From contig NC_030854.1 in NCBI RefSeq assembly GCF_000208745.1, positions 30,459,711 to 30,523,710 of the forward strand: a DNA stretch of 64,000 nucleotides, given 5' to 3'. The stretch is from Theobroma cacao. Taxonomy: Eukaryota; Streptophyta; Magnoliopsida; Malvales; Malvaceae. Positions 25,801 to 37,373 of this stretch are shown piece by piece (positions within the stretch are counted from its first letter, which is position 1; each line of letters opens with the position of its first letter). The notes beneath the pieces were generated by a model, which saw only the letters and a program-made list of their open reading frames with translations, had not been told where the DNA came from and made no database searches. A program made the translations under genes and the position numbers.

Positions 25801-28800
25801 TTTAGAAGTAGAACTTAACAATAAATGAATAAATGAATTGTAATGTGGATGTATGAATTTTCTTATAGTATTCATCAATTTGGTACTTGTTTTATTTTGA
25901 TTTACAGATAATTGCATGTTTTTGCTTTAATTTTATTATTCTTTTTTGAAAACTATAGGATCTAGGGTTGATCTTGTACTACAATGGATCATAGGCTCGC
26001 TCCTAAGGGGGCATGGGCAGATCCACAGTCCAAAATTTTTAGGACCAACCATACGTGGGTGGTCTCAGTCCTGACTTTAGGACCACCCACCCGGACTATT
26101 CTCACCGCTAAATTGAGAGAGTACTAGAACCCATCCTATGTTGTCTGGACTTTTCACCATTGACCAGTAATACCCTATTCACATAAAAAGTAGGGGGCTG
26201 CACCTCTCATCTTCATGGAATCTTTCATTTGTATGAGCCAAAAGGAGAGCATGGTTTTGGTGAGGCTGGGAAACTATCATCTACTGTTAAGGTGTTGGTT
26301 ATGGAGATGGATGATGCACTGTCAGCAGTTGGGATTGTGGCCATGCTGCAGAAAATGATACTTCATCCTGTGGCTTGTGTATAGGTGCGAGAGGCTACTA
26401 TGTTTTTGATCTCTTGAATACTTTGCTTCTTTGATGACTTACCGAGTTTCCACTTTCATCTTTTTGGAACCTCCCAGCCAGATAAACCGAGTTTTTTCAA
26501 TGTTTATTCTGTTTCTTTCTTCTGTTCAGTACGAAAAGCTTGCTTTTTCTTCTAGTAGTTTATTTTGGAGAGGTTAGGTCCTAGCTTCAAAAGTGGCTTC
26601 AGACCACTTGCCTAAATCATCATTGGCAGATCAAAGTACAGTTAGCAAAGTCCCTTCTTAGAACCAATGGAGGTTTAGAGGGAGGAAGGGATGAGTTAGT
26701 CTTTAATTTGTCATTCATGACCGTTTGACAAGACTTTATTGGATTTTTAATTATCTACTTTTATTTCCACATTCACAATCCATTTAGTTCAAGTAATGTA
26801 ATGTCTACTAACCTGGCTGTTAGCAACTTAACTAGTCAAGACGTAGGCTGCCTTTTCTTTGATGAGTACCTTGCCATCTTATGTTGGGTACATATCTGTT
26901 CAACTGTTTTGAGGGGGACTAGGTGAGGGAGAATTTAATCTTCTTGTCATCAATGTAAATCAGTTTGTCAGAATTAACAATATTTCTTTCTTGTATTAAA
27001 AAAAGCCTAGTATATTTTTTTTTGCGTCACAATTTTGAGTAGACTGGATTTATCCCTAGGACAGATGATCTAAGTTTGGACTTTGGACTTGATGAGGCAG
27101 TTAAATCATAATGGCCTATTTATATGGTTCAGAAATATGTTTTTATTCCTTTGATGACGTCTATGAAGATGAATTTGAACCATTTCATGTATGAGAGATA
27201 AGCCAAGTTTTTCTTTGGTCATGTGCAATAACTTAAAGATTCCCAATCATGCTAGCAAAGACAATTATAATAAGTTTGGAATTGATGAGGCAGTTGGATT
27301 GTAATGGCTTATTTATAAGGTTTAGAAAAATTAAGTTTTTAGTTGTATATTGAGGTCCATGCAGATGAATTTTAGCTGTTTCAGCTATGGCAGATATACC
27401 AATCTCCAATTTGGTCAGTGTGTGAAAAACGTAAGATTCGCATCATGCTAGCAAAGACAATTGATGATAATATTCATTTTGTTTGTTTGGTTGACTTGCA
27501 GCTAGTTTACTTTTCATAAAGGGATACTCAAAGGTATATTTGGGGCCGCACTTTTGTTGTTTGGTTTTGTTAATATGTTCATATACCTTTTCTAACTGAA
27601 CAGGATTCTGGTTATTATTATTATTTTTTTATATAAAGGAAATATATTAACTTAAATCAAAACTACATCATCCTTGGCCAAATAATACCAAACATATCTC
27701 CAAATAAAAGAGTAAGAATACTAGATGGGGGCCTATCAAATATTTTTAATATTATGGAGGATGTCATGAATGTTCTGAAAGGCAGAATTACAGACTTTTT
27801 TCCTTTTTTGGTCTTTGTGCCCATGCTTTCTATATAATCATCTCAAGAAATTTCTTAAGAAATTAGGGTTTCATTCTGTCGATTTTCACAGGTAGGCTAT
27901 ATAGAATAAATGGTTGTGTGAGAATTATGTACTTCAGCTCTCATAGAAAGTTACTGTAAATTTGCATATTCTTGTGGTTTCTAGAACTTATTTGCAGTGC
28001 CGGTTTATCTCTTGTGACATGCATGCAGCTGAAATTTTTGGCTTTTAATTGCCTTCGGCTCTTTCTTTTTTCTGTTAAAATTTGTAATGGATACTTCTTT
28101 GAAACTGTAGGGACAGGAATCAAAAGAAAGAAGAAAGAATTAGAGGTATCATTGTCTATATATTAAAATTGTGGTGTTTCTTTATGTTGAATTACTTTGT
28201 TTTTGCATTAAAAATTCATACTCAACCATATACTGGATTAATGGTGCTGTAATCATTCTCCTGATTTGAAACAATATTGTATAATGCCATTTTCACATTT
28301 CATTATCTTCATGATATCTATTAAGCTTACTAACCTTGTGAAACACTATCAATTACTTATTTGTTATTGACAAATTATGTTTTTGGTTTTCAATATGAAG
28401 TAATTTACAATAACTTTGAGGGACCTACAGTATCATTCCATTAATGCTGTTGTGTTGAATTTATAAAAGGATTTCCTAATTTATCAAAGTAAAATTCCAT
28501 TTATGTGTTCTTTTACCGTGAAACATCCTTGTCTAAGCAATTATGACTTAACTTTTACAAATGAAAGCGTTCATGTAATCTCATTGATGCATTTTACTCT
28601 TACATACAAAAAACAAGATTTGTGGAGTTTCCACCATAAGTAAAGAATCATTTGGTAATTTTGTATTCAATCAGGATAGGGGTGCAGAACAAGGTACTGA
28701 TCTTGGCATATATGAGTAACTCTTGAGTGTCCAAACGGAGAAAAAGGAAGAAAACAAAATTTCTGCTACATGTTATGTATTTGAGAATTATAGATTGTGA

Positions 28801-29407
28801 AAGCATATAGCAAGGATTCATATTATCTTCTTCTTTCTCATATTTTAATTTGGCATGTTCCTTAATAGATTTTACAATTTAAAGCATTGATTTGGCACCT
28901 TAGAAAGCAAATTCTTGTTGGGTCTTGCTAATAAGAGCTCTAAGGCATTGATTAAGATGCTCTTTTTTCGAAATACTTTATATTTTATGTACCACTCGAT
29001 TGTGAATGTGATCCTTTTCAATGCTTGTTTTCCCTTATTTTATTTGAAATTTTCATATCAATTTTGTGTGTACTTGCTTGGATTAGCTTACTTCTCAATA
29101 AACAAAGTGCAAAAGTCAAGGTCCTTTATTTTTCAGTGTGGTTAATGTTGTGAACAATCCTTGTAGGATGAAGAGGACATCGAAGAAATCTCAAGCACAT
29201 CAGAGGTGAGACTTCTTGTCAGCTTCTATATAGTTTTTGACTTTTACCATAATTGCGCAGAACTAAATACTCAACACAAACCTCTCTTCCTCGCCCACCC
29301 CAAGAATATGCATCAGAAATTTTATTTCTATATTCAATTTTAGTGATTTATTCTTATTTATCTCACTTTAGGATGCTAATGGAAGTGATGAAGATTGGAC
29401 TGCTTGA
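19871..29407 (+). CDS. RHL1: DNA-binding protein RHL1 (ROOT HAIRLESS 1 / HYP7)
   Basis: Twelve exons: 19871-20188, 20290-20400, 21380-21466, 21588-21799, 22442-22557, 22729-22946, 24738-24777, 24873-24922, 25101-25149, 28111-28145, 29167-29205 and 29372-29407. All are in phase and give 436 residues. The conserved core includes KHHGKDILRKSQRKNRFLFS, FPGLLAPISGGKIG, KLFGTIVYPKNRYLTLLFSR, GGKNVMCEDYFDNM and DENPEEARLDFPKEL. Downstream are an acidic stretch and the PIP-box-like LVQPTISTLFKK. The C terminus is alternately lysine-rich and acidic, ending near DEDWTA. RHL1 is nuclear and works with plant topoisomerase VI and BIN4 in endoreduplication and root-hair formation. It is longer than the Arabidopsis protein (about 355 residues) because of the extended tail. 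Intron 5 appears to be U12-type AT-AC; intron 9 is 2.96 kb and repeat-laden. The last short exons (from 24738) are less certain than the first six. Confidence 0.94.
20711..20875. mobile_element. MITE-like element in RHL1 intron 2
   Basis: A perfect 12-base inverted repeat, TGTTACATGGAC at 20711-20722 and GTCCATGTAACA at 20864-20875, flanks about 140 bases of noncoding sequence. Inside are TCTGTCCGGCAC and GTGTCTGACAC, also roughly mirror-related. Flanks show GACAGCA on both sides, offset by a few bases, so a target duplication is not clear. Confidence 0.5.
22558..22728 (+). other. Probable U12-type AT-AC intron (RHL1 intron 5)
   Basis: The intron begins ATATCCTTTT, the U12 AT-AC donor consensus, and ends GATAGTTAC. 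TTCCTTAAT at 22710-22718 matches the U12 branch-site consensus exactly; the branch A at 22717 is 11 bases from the intron end, within the normal U12 range. Splicing exon A + AG restores a lysine codon and keeps the frame into the next exon. No in-frame GT-AG alternative is seen at this junction; the GT within AAAGTTGGC is weak and leaves the wrong phase. Confidence 0.85.
25465..26063. repeat. Two related GGTCC-rich repeat copies in RHL1 intron 9
   Basis: GGTCCAAATTTTATAGGACC at 25465 and the similar AGTCCAAAATTTTTAGGACC at 26027 are both followed by AAC and, after about ten bases, GGTGGTC. Each core is itself nearly palindromic. They look like worn copies of one short transposon-derived repeat; boundaries are not resolved. 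Confidence 0.5.
27071..27470. repeat. About 200-bp tandem duplication in RHL1 intron 9
   Basis: TAAGTTTGGA starts at 27071 and again at 27271. Both units continue with GATGAGGCAGTT, an ATGGC(C/T)TATTTATA phrase and AGATGAATTT, and both end with CATGCTAGCAAAGACAATT. The copies have diverged by substitutions and small indels, so the duplication is old. Confidence 0.8.
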
Positions 29408-30413
29408 GATTATAATACCAGTATCATAAATATAGGAATGCCAAAGCAAATTCAAGCCTATACTTAGTGAAAGTGATGAAGACTGAAATGATGAGAAAAA
29501 GATTGTGACAACCATGATGGTGGGTTTCTATAGGGGCTCAAAACTTTTCAATTGATATTGTAGAATTAGTCATAATTATTTGTTTGAGTGGCAGAGTTAG
29601 TCATAATTGGCATAACCATGATGGTTATGTTATTACTTGTTTTAGAATTTCAAAGATCACATGTACCACATTTCTCCTCACTTAGAATAGTTCTTCAGTT
29701 GGTTGCTTATCAGAAGAAAAGGCAAGCTTTCTTTGATTATTGGATTCTCTAAAGGGTAAAACCTGTTGTTATGGGATTCAAGACAAAAATAAAGATCAAT
29801 CCTTTTTTTTTTGTTACCTCATAATTTTTTTTTAGATTAGTATTTGATGTTTTTATATGCTGTCAGGTCAGGTCATCAAATTTTGTTATTTTATTGTAAA
29901 ATCATACTTCAATTACTTGAACGGAAATCTTAATCTTCATTGAAGTACAAACTTTTTCAATGGTTTGTGCTTATAAGTCTGATTTTCCTTCATTACTTGT
30001 AAAACATTCACTGCTTTTCGTCCAAGGAACACTTGAGAAAACTTAAAGAAATAAGCAATTCCAATAACTTAAAGAAGACTTGGAGGAACAGAAACTCTAG
30101 GCATGCTAAAACAAAGACAATATCAACTATTTCAGTCATGTTCTCTTTTCACAGACTCACCTATTACATGTACCTAAAGCTATTTAAGACATCCCTTGAT
30201 AGTGACCATAACTACATTGCGTCTGATCTCGTTTTCTCAGCCTCCACTGATGGCAGATCGTTTCATTGAATCTGACATTGTTTTGTCTGCATCAGGAAGG
30301 GGAAGGAAACACTGGAAAATAACGTACATAAAATATTTGAAGGGGTATTGTACATGGCTAAGAGTATCCATAGATTTTGCATGCATACTTCCTTGCTACC
30401 CTAACTTCCAACT
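29408..30413. other. Convergent 3' region of RHL1 and the YSL gene
   Basis: About 1 kb between the two stop codons, holding both 3' UTRs. A plus-strand open frame at 30196-30660 is mostly the antisense shadow of the YSL last exon. Confidence 0.6.
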
Positions 30414-33400
30414 TTATGACCCTAAGAACTTATCAACCCTAGCATTTGTTGCCCTTGACAGAAATTTCATGCAAATTGGTGGTTTCACCCCTGCTAGAGC
30501 AAGTATTGAACTAGGCAAAGTCCATATACCATCGCCACAGATCAAACCAGAAGCTACTGCTGGCCCAAATGCATCCGCCTTTGCCTTGTTTATCTTTTCC
30601 CAAACGAACAAAATCAAACTCCCAACACACATATCAATGGCAAAGTATGACCCAATGTAGAAAGGTATTGCCATTGCCATTGGAAGTGGAATATAAGATC
30701 CCCATTTCTTACCCACCCTATCTTTAACTAAGTTTATCAAGATGGCTGCACTAAAGAACACATAACAAAGCAAGAGGCAGTTTTTTGGTAGAGCAGAGAA
30801 GCCCTGTACCCCCAATATAGACATGTTGCGATAAACAACTGCAAAAGGAGCAGGGTATTGACTGTTAGGAAGCCCCAAGTCATCAAATGCCTTGTAGAAC
30901 AGCCAGAAGACACAAGGTGAAACTATGCAGCCCATGGCAGTGCCAATCACTTGACTAATAAACATGGACCTAGGAGAAGCTAGGGTCAGGTACCCAGTCT
31001 TAAAATCCTGCATTAGGTCTGAGGCTGTTGAAACAATGTTCATCATGACGCCACATGCTGCAAGGCCTGCAAGGACTCCACCATGTGAACCTGCCCAAGC
31101 TCCAATTGTAAAGATTGCTAGCTTGCCATAGGTGGAAGCAAGGGACCAATCAGTCAGTCCACACCCATATGCATTACAGAAAGCCAGTGTTGGTGCAAAG
31201 ACATAGAGGACCAATATGTAATACCATTTGAGTTCATGAAAGATGTGTGGAAGAACAATGGTAGAGATGACAGCAATTGTGACATAACCTGCAACAGAAA
31301 ACCATGTAGGAATCTGATCTTTCAAAAAGAGTTGGGTTCGGCGCTGATCATCATAAGATAACTTATTTGAGGTATCAGGAGAGGGCTGGTTTGCAATGGG
31401 GAGAGCCTGTCTGCGTCGAATTTGATGAAACAAGCCTATGAGGGTTCTACTCAACACCTTGAAAAAATTGTACAGGCCGTCACCTAGAATCATGGCGATG
31501 GCGATAAATACCTGGATTCAGGGAAGAAGTCAAGCATCAATGACAAAGGAAGAGGAGTGATTTATGTAATGGTGGCAGAAAACTATAATGTGATGAGCTT
31601 ATAGGAAACTAACCAACCTTGTAACCTTGTAGGCCATGCATATTGCTTGAAGAAACGTCTGCAGGATACCAGTCACCCTTTCTTGTTTCAATGAGAGGCC
31701 ACATTACACCCCAAGAAAGTATGCCTCCAAGCAGCACCGATATGTTTATTATGTAGGGGCAAATCATCCCCACTCCAACATATGTTGCTGAGAAATCGAA
31801 GAAAAACCTGAAAATTAGCAAAGGAAGCATTAGCTAAATACTCCCTAATGAGAAAGTGGGACTAAATTTCACTTATAGTCTCTAACATTTTATTTCGGTT
31901 CCACTTTAATCTCTAATCTTTGAATTGTTCCATTTTAGTCCCTAATTTTTCAAAATGATTACATTTTGGTCCTTTAGTCAAATTGTTCCATTAAAATTGA
32001 TGTAACGTCCATGTTGTACATCATTTGGCACGCCATACGAATATTTCCTTGGCATTCCACGTGGATATTTTTCTCAATTAGTAACGGAATAAGTAGTGAA
32101 CGGACCAAAATGGAATCACTTTAAAAGGTCTAAGGACCTAAATGAAACAATTCAGATGTTGGTAATTAAATGGAACAAAAATAAAAAGTCGGGGATCATG
32201 GAAGGAATTTACCAGAGAAAGTGGCTTTAGCAAATTATTTTTAAATCTTGCAAAAAAACGTAAGTGAACTGATTTTACGCACTTGTTCTCATATGCTTTA
32301 AGCCCAAGTGTAGGGAAGTTAAAAAATCCACAAGTTTCTTCAGCAGTGTAAAACCATTGAAAGAACCCCCACAAGAAGCTGAAAGAAAAGAACTTGCCCA
32401 GCGTTTTTACTTGCTTCCTACAAGTGTTAAAAACATGAGACAATTAGAATGTATAAATTTCAAAATGATCAGCTTTAATTTGAAACCCTAACTATGACAG
32501 TGATTTACTTTGCTAGCTTGGCTCCTTGAGGGGTGTGGAAGCTATTGATAAGATGTGCAGTTGCAGTACCACTTGGATATGTCAACCTGAAGTCTATGAC
32601 CATGATCTGAGAACAGGAGGATGAAAAAATTCATGAGCTATGCAAGTTAACATCAACAAGAACCTTTTCTTGCAAGAATATTATTCAATATCAACCAAAT
32701 GACTTGAATTCTGTATTTAAACAATCAGATATACATTATTATTCATTTGAAGTTTATATTTCTTTGTCCATTCAACATGCTGTTGCTGTAAGTTTGTAAA
32801 TATGTGGGGACAGCGCAGAGTGTACCTTCCGAAGAGGCACCACCGAGAAGAGACCAAGAAAGCTAACAACAAAGAGGAAGCCAATGATCCATCCCAGGGA
32901 TGGATTCTTGACACCGCCAGTGTCCCCTGATTGCTGGGCAATGCGTTCACTCATTCCAAAGAGGTAACTCCCGAATCCTCCTGTTTGTGAACAGGTACAG
33001 GAAACATTGGATTTCCACCAAATCAGTTGCGGTTGTATTTTAAGAAAAAATGTTTCTGATATCATGTTCCATCACAAGCATAAACACTTTTATACATTAC
33101 AATATTTGCGATTCCAAAGTAATATCAAAACAAGTTTATGCTGTAAATAAATTCGTTATGTAATTGCAACAGTACATAAGCAAAATTTGTGAAAGGTGGT
33201 GAATCCATTCTAAACCTGATATTTTTTCAATGGTTTTAAATTACAGCATAGCATTGCTCCTAAAGCGGTGCAACCTATTTCCCACTTTCCAGAGTTTTTG
33301 CCTTAGAAGCCGCTTCTGATGTTGATACTGTGTCTCACATGAATAAGTATATCACCCAATTTCATGTCAAAGAAAAAAATGAGTGATTTCATGATATTAA

Positions 33401-35103
33401 ATCACTAATGGAACTTGTTGTGTTCACCGCTTACGATGATCTATGCTCATCTTCCCAGAAATAGTTATATTTCTCGTAATTGTTAAGCATTGATTCAACA
33501 ATATTTGATTTAGCAGAACAGGTTCCTGTTACAAGAAATTAACCATGGACAGGTGTACCAAGCATGCTACTAAGACAAGTATCCCCAAAAAATTTGCGTA
33601 CTTGACAGCCAAACATAAGCGAGGAAATGAGATACATGAGTCTGATCGCATGTACAATTAAGATTGAACAGTTTTGATTTCAAAAACAAAGATTTCACAG
33701 TTCTAAAAGTTGTTATTGGACGATGTCCAGTCTAACTATACAACATTAACGGATTATATAATATAGTTGGTATTGATTTATATCGGATGGGGTTAGACAG
33801 AGATAAAGTAGAGGGGGCATCTTCCTAGTATCTTACAAAAAGGAAATAAAAGAGCTTAAGCTAGATGGATTTGGCTAGGCACGTTGAAATGGAAAGTAAC
33901 GGAGGGAGTCAGACCTAGCTGAAAATGAAAACCATGAAATCTGGAGCACCCAAAATTAATGATAGCATCATTACCATGATAATTATATTTGGAGTTATTT
34001 AAGAGTTGAAAATATTGTGTCAGCAATACTTTACCATCAGGACTAATGTGAAGAGGTGTAGGAAATGAGTGTGAGACAGCTATTTTTGTTGTTTAGGTCA
34101 TTTGGCATGAAAATTCAAAAGGTCCCCCGCATGCCTTTCCCAATCTCATCCCTTATCATTACCACTTTACCCAAAGCTACAACTTGGCTTCACTCCTAGC
34201 CATCAGTGGACCCAAAGGCAGACGAATCTACAGCTTGATATTTTGTCTCATACAAAGTTTCAGCATTACTAATACTCTAACTTACAGAAAATTTGATGGT
34301 TCCTCTGGTTGTTTATTTCTTGGGATCTCCTTCTATTGCTATTAAGGCCTAATATTGACAGGGTGGGTGACCAAGAAAGCAATTTCCACTTCTTGTGTAT
34401 TCCCAAAAAGTCTCCATCAACGTCACACAAGAAAGGTAAAACATTGATAAAACAAACAGTAAGTCCTAAGTCCAACAGGACATTTCTTGTATGACAATGG
34501 GCACAGGGATAGGGACTAAGACAACTATGGGTTATCGTTTATCGGGCATCCGGCCTTCTCCGATCCGATTACCCTGTAATCCGATTTGGGACAATTCGGA
34601 TATCTACACTATAACAATCGTACCAAAATGGCTTTTTAGTAAATTTAGGACATCAAAGTTTTAATTTTTCTATACAAACTAAAGAAAAAAAAAATATAGA
34701 GATCCGTACCGCTGAAGGCGATGCCGGAGGAGGCAACCACGCAGGTCTGAATGACAGTATTTTCCTGCCTGGTGAAAGGCTGTTTCAAGAGACCAGATTT
34801 TTCAAGCATCTTGGTCCATGTCTTCACGAAGAAGAACCCCAGCAACCCGGCGGAAACATTGAGGGATGGGATGATTCCCGTCGTTAAGTTGAGTTTCATT
34901 ACTATGAAACTGAACAAAATGCTTAACACAAAGCTGACAGCAAAGGCCCTCATAGTCAGCTGTTTCCTCCATGACGGCACTTCCTGGCTCTCAAAGATTT
35001 GTTCCACTGACATCTCAGCCTCCTTCATCTCCTTCTTCCTGTCATCTTCTTCTGGGTTGAATCCATTCTCTACCCTATCATCACCTCTACCATTGTTATC
35101 CAT
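30414..35103 (-). CDS. YSL7: Yellow-Stripe-Like (YSL) metal-chelate/oligopeptide transporter, YSL5/7/8 clade
   Basis: Six minus-strand exons: 35103-34710, 32980-32826, 32606-32509, 32417-32283, 31807-31618 and 31511-30414. All phases agree and the product is 689 residues, normal for the OPT/YSL family. A charged, glutamate-rich N terminus (residues 1-45, including [19 protein letters not shown]) precedes the first membrane helix. Family blocks are obvious: [80 protein letters not shown] and the C-terminal [16 protein letters not shown]. About a dozen to fourteen hydrophobic segments are visible. YSLs move metal-nicotianamine complexes or peptides with protons across plasma or internal membranes. 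This clade is less studied; YSL7/8 import small sulfur-rich peptides in Arabidopsis. The symbol reflects nearest resemblance, not proven orthology. The intron between exons 4 and 5 carries a MITE. Confidence 0.94.
31872..32197. mobile_element. MITE with long inverted repeats in YSL intron
   Basis: The left half (TGAATTGTTCCATTTTAGTC ... TACATTTTGGTCC, about 31920-31973) matches the reverse complement of the right half (TGAATTGTTTCATTTAGGTC ... CCATTTTGGTCC, about 32102-32157). Weaker pairing extends outward to 31872 and 32197. The middle is unique and noncoding. Confidence 0.7.
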
Positions 35104-36900
35104 TTCTCTACCTTCTCTTTAAGAAAAAAAAATCAAAATACTATAGGATAGGAATCTCCAACCTTAACAAATGAATCTTATGGAGGGTGGGTTTTATAGG
35201 GAAAAGGGCTGGAAGTTGGAATATACTTGTGAAAAATGGAAATGGTTGCTTTCACTTTATCACATCAAGAGCGTGAAGATCATAAAAGTGGGAACCACAT
35301 AATGGATTCTAGTGAGAAAGAAATTGGTTGGTTTTGGACTCAAAATTATCCAATGCTCTTGCTCTCAGAGTCCTGGACTTTGCTAAGCCGTTGTTTGCCG
35401 CCTTTTCCATTAAATAGGTGGGGCCTTGATTCATTTTTCCCATCTTCACAAAATCTTTCTCGTGGGCTGTCACACACGTGAATATGAAATGTGAGTCGCG
35501 AATTAAGTATTTCTTCATTGATTCGCGCAATTCGAGCAACGGCTGACGAGTCGGTCTACGTTAGTGGCCAGACGGCGTCTGAGTAGGGATCTGCAATAAT
35601 CCGCTGACTCAGTTATGTTGGATTTTAAATAAATTTTATCATTTATATTTTAATTTTATATGTTATTTTATTTCTCATATTAATTTTTTAATTTTTAAAA
35701 ATATATTTAGTTTAATAAGAACTAATTTTGTTTAGTTTTTCTTTTTAATTTGACAACTTTGAGTCCTATTTTTCAACAAATTAAATCATAGGCCCCCATT
35801 GATAGTTTTCTATTTAATTGTTTTACTTATTTTTGAATGTTAATACTACTTTAGGTCATTTAATTGGTTTCTTTTTTTTTAATTTAAAGTTTTGATTAGT
35901 TTTTTTCCGTTGCTTGTAATGTAATAATTATATCATTACATGTTAAAAAAATTATTATTTTTATATATAATCTCATAGAAAATATATTTTACAATATTTT
36001 AATAAATTAATTATATCCATCTAAAAATAGTGCATATGATGTAAATGGAAAACTCTGCTTGGTTAGGTTTTGTGGGATTCCTTTGGATTGAGATCTCTTT
36101 GAACGCTACAATTTGATCTGGATATCCCCAATTTTAGGCTTAGTTTCTATGGGGTTTTATTCTGTTTCTATTTTTATTCTCTTGCAACTCCAAGTCTAAA
36201 GTTTGTTTTTAACTTTAGCATTTAATTAAAAAAATACCTACTTTTTCAAAAAATAAAAAACAAAAACAAGAAAGTCGAATTAAGAATCAAAACATGACCT
36301 ATTATATAGTAAGAGTCAAAACCAATGAGCTTACAGTTTATATGATACTTTTGGTAATAGAAAAAGAAAACTGGCCTTCTTATGGATGTTGCAATAATAC
36401 ATGATGTAGCCATCCAGCTTTCTCCAAATGTGAAAATCAATTAAGTTTTCAAACTTTTAATTTGTTTGCTATAATCAAGACATTGAACTTTCTTTCTATG
36501 AAGGATGCTGATTGGCAGAGATTCTCCCATACTCCCTTGCATAGAATCTGTGGAAATGGGCGGACAATCACATTTTTTTAAACTTTTCGATATCTTTATT
36601 TATTTTAGTGGAGTATTGTCATTATAAAAATTGAAAATGATGTTGGGATTTATATAATAATAGGTCCCACTGTGTGAATGAATATTTTTGTGTTAATTAT
36701 ATTGGTCAAAATTATAAAAAAAAATAGGAACTGCAAACCTTAATTAATAAAGCGGCATTGGTCCCCCCTTGGCTTTCAATATTTTTGATTCATTTTGCCC
36801 CACAAAAAATTATAGCATGGCCCACCATTTAAAAATCCTTGCAATCACAGGATTTTTATTTTAGATATTGGAAAGATTGTATCCATATATTTGGTGATTT
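35104..36900. other. Intergenic region upstream of the YSL gene
   Basis: The YSL promoter and 5' UTR are expected near 35104-35300. The remainder is AT-rich; no coding sequence or clear repeat structure was recognised. Confidence 0.5.
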
Positions 36901-37373
36901 ATCGATACATGGTTAAAAGTATAGATACATGAGCTTTCGTTGCCTTAAAAAATGAATTTTTAAAAAATAAATTTTTAATTCTAAAAATCCGTGATGTGGT
37001 CGACACATAGTTTACAATCAAAATAAAGTGATATTTTTGTTTAAAAATGGTTTTAAGTATTGTCTTAAACCAGCGCAAGTGAGTTTTTGACAAAAAGATC
37101 TTGAATTTTAAAGAAAATAGCTCCTTTAACCACTTTACCATATACTTGAAGAGTTGGATGGCCATGATATGAATGCACATCAATGTATATGTGTCATGAC
37201 ATGATTCCATAACCAGCATACATACCAAGTGTAATAACCAATTATCAAATATGCACATCACACATTACAAGTCATGACTGATATAAATAATAAAGCATAC
37301 ACACATGCTTATTTTATTCAAATAGTTTTCAGCAAAATTTATCATTTTCAATAAGCCTCAACAGTCTTCTCAT

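Noticed and set aside
28672..28692. Exon-like segment in RHL1 with AG and GT borders
   Set aside because: Including it would put the next exon into a frame with an immediate stop; skipping it keeps the frame from 28145 to 29167.
30196..30660. Plus-strand open frame of 154 codons
   Set aside because: It overlaps the YSL last exon in antisense and has no recognisable domain.
36901..37330. 3' LTR of the first copia element
   Set aside because: One TATCGATACAT motif is shared with the candidate 5' LTR, but I could not align the rest or find TG/CA ends.
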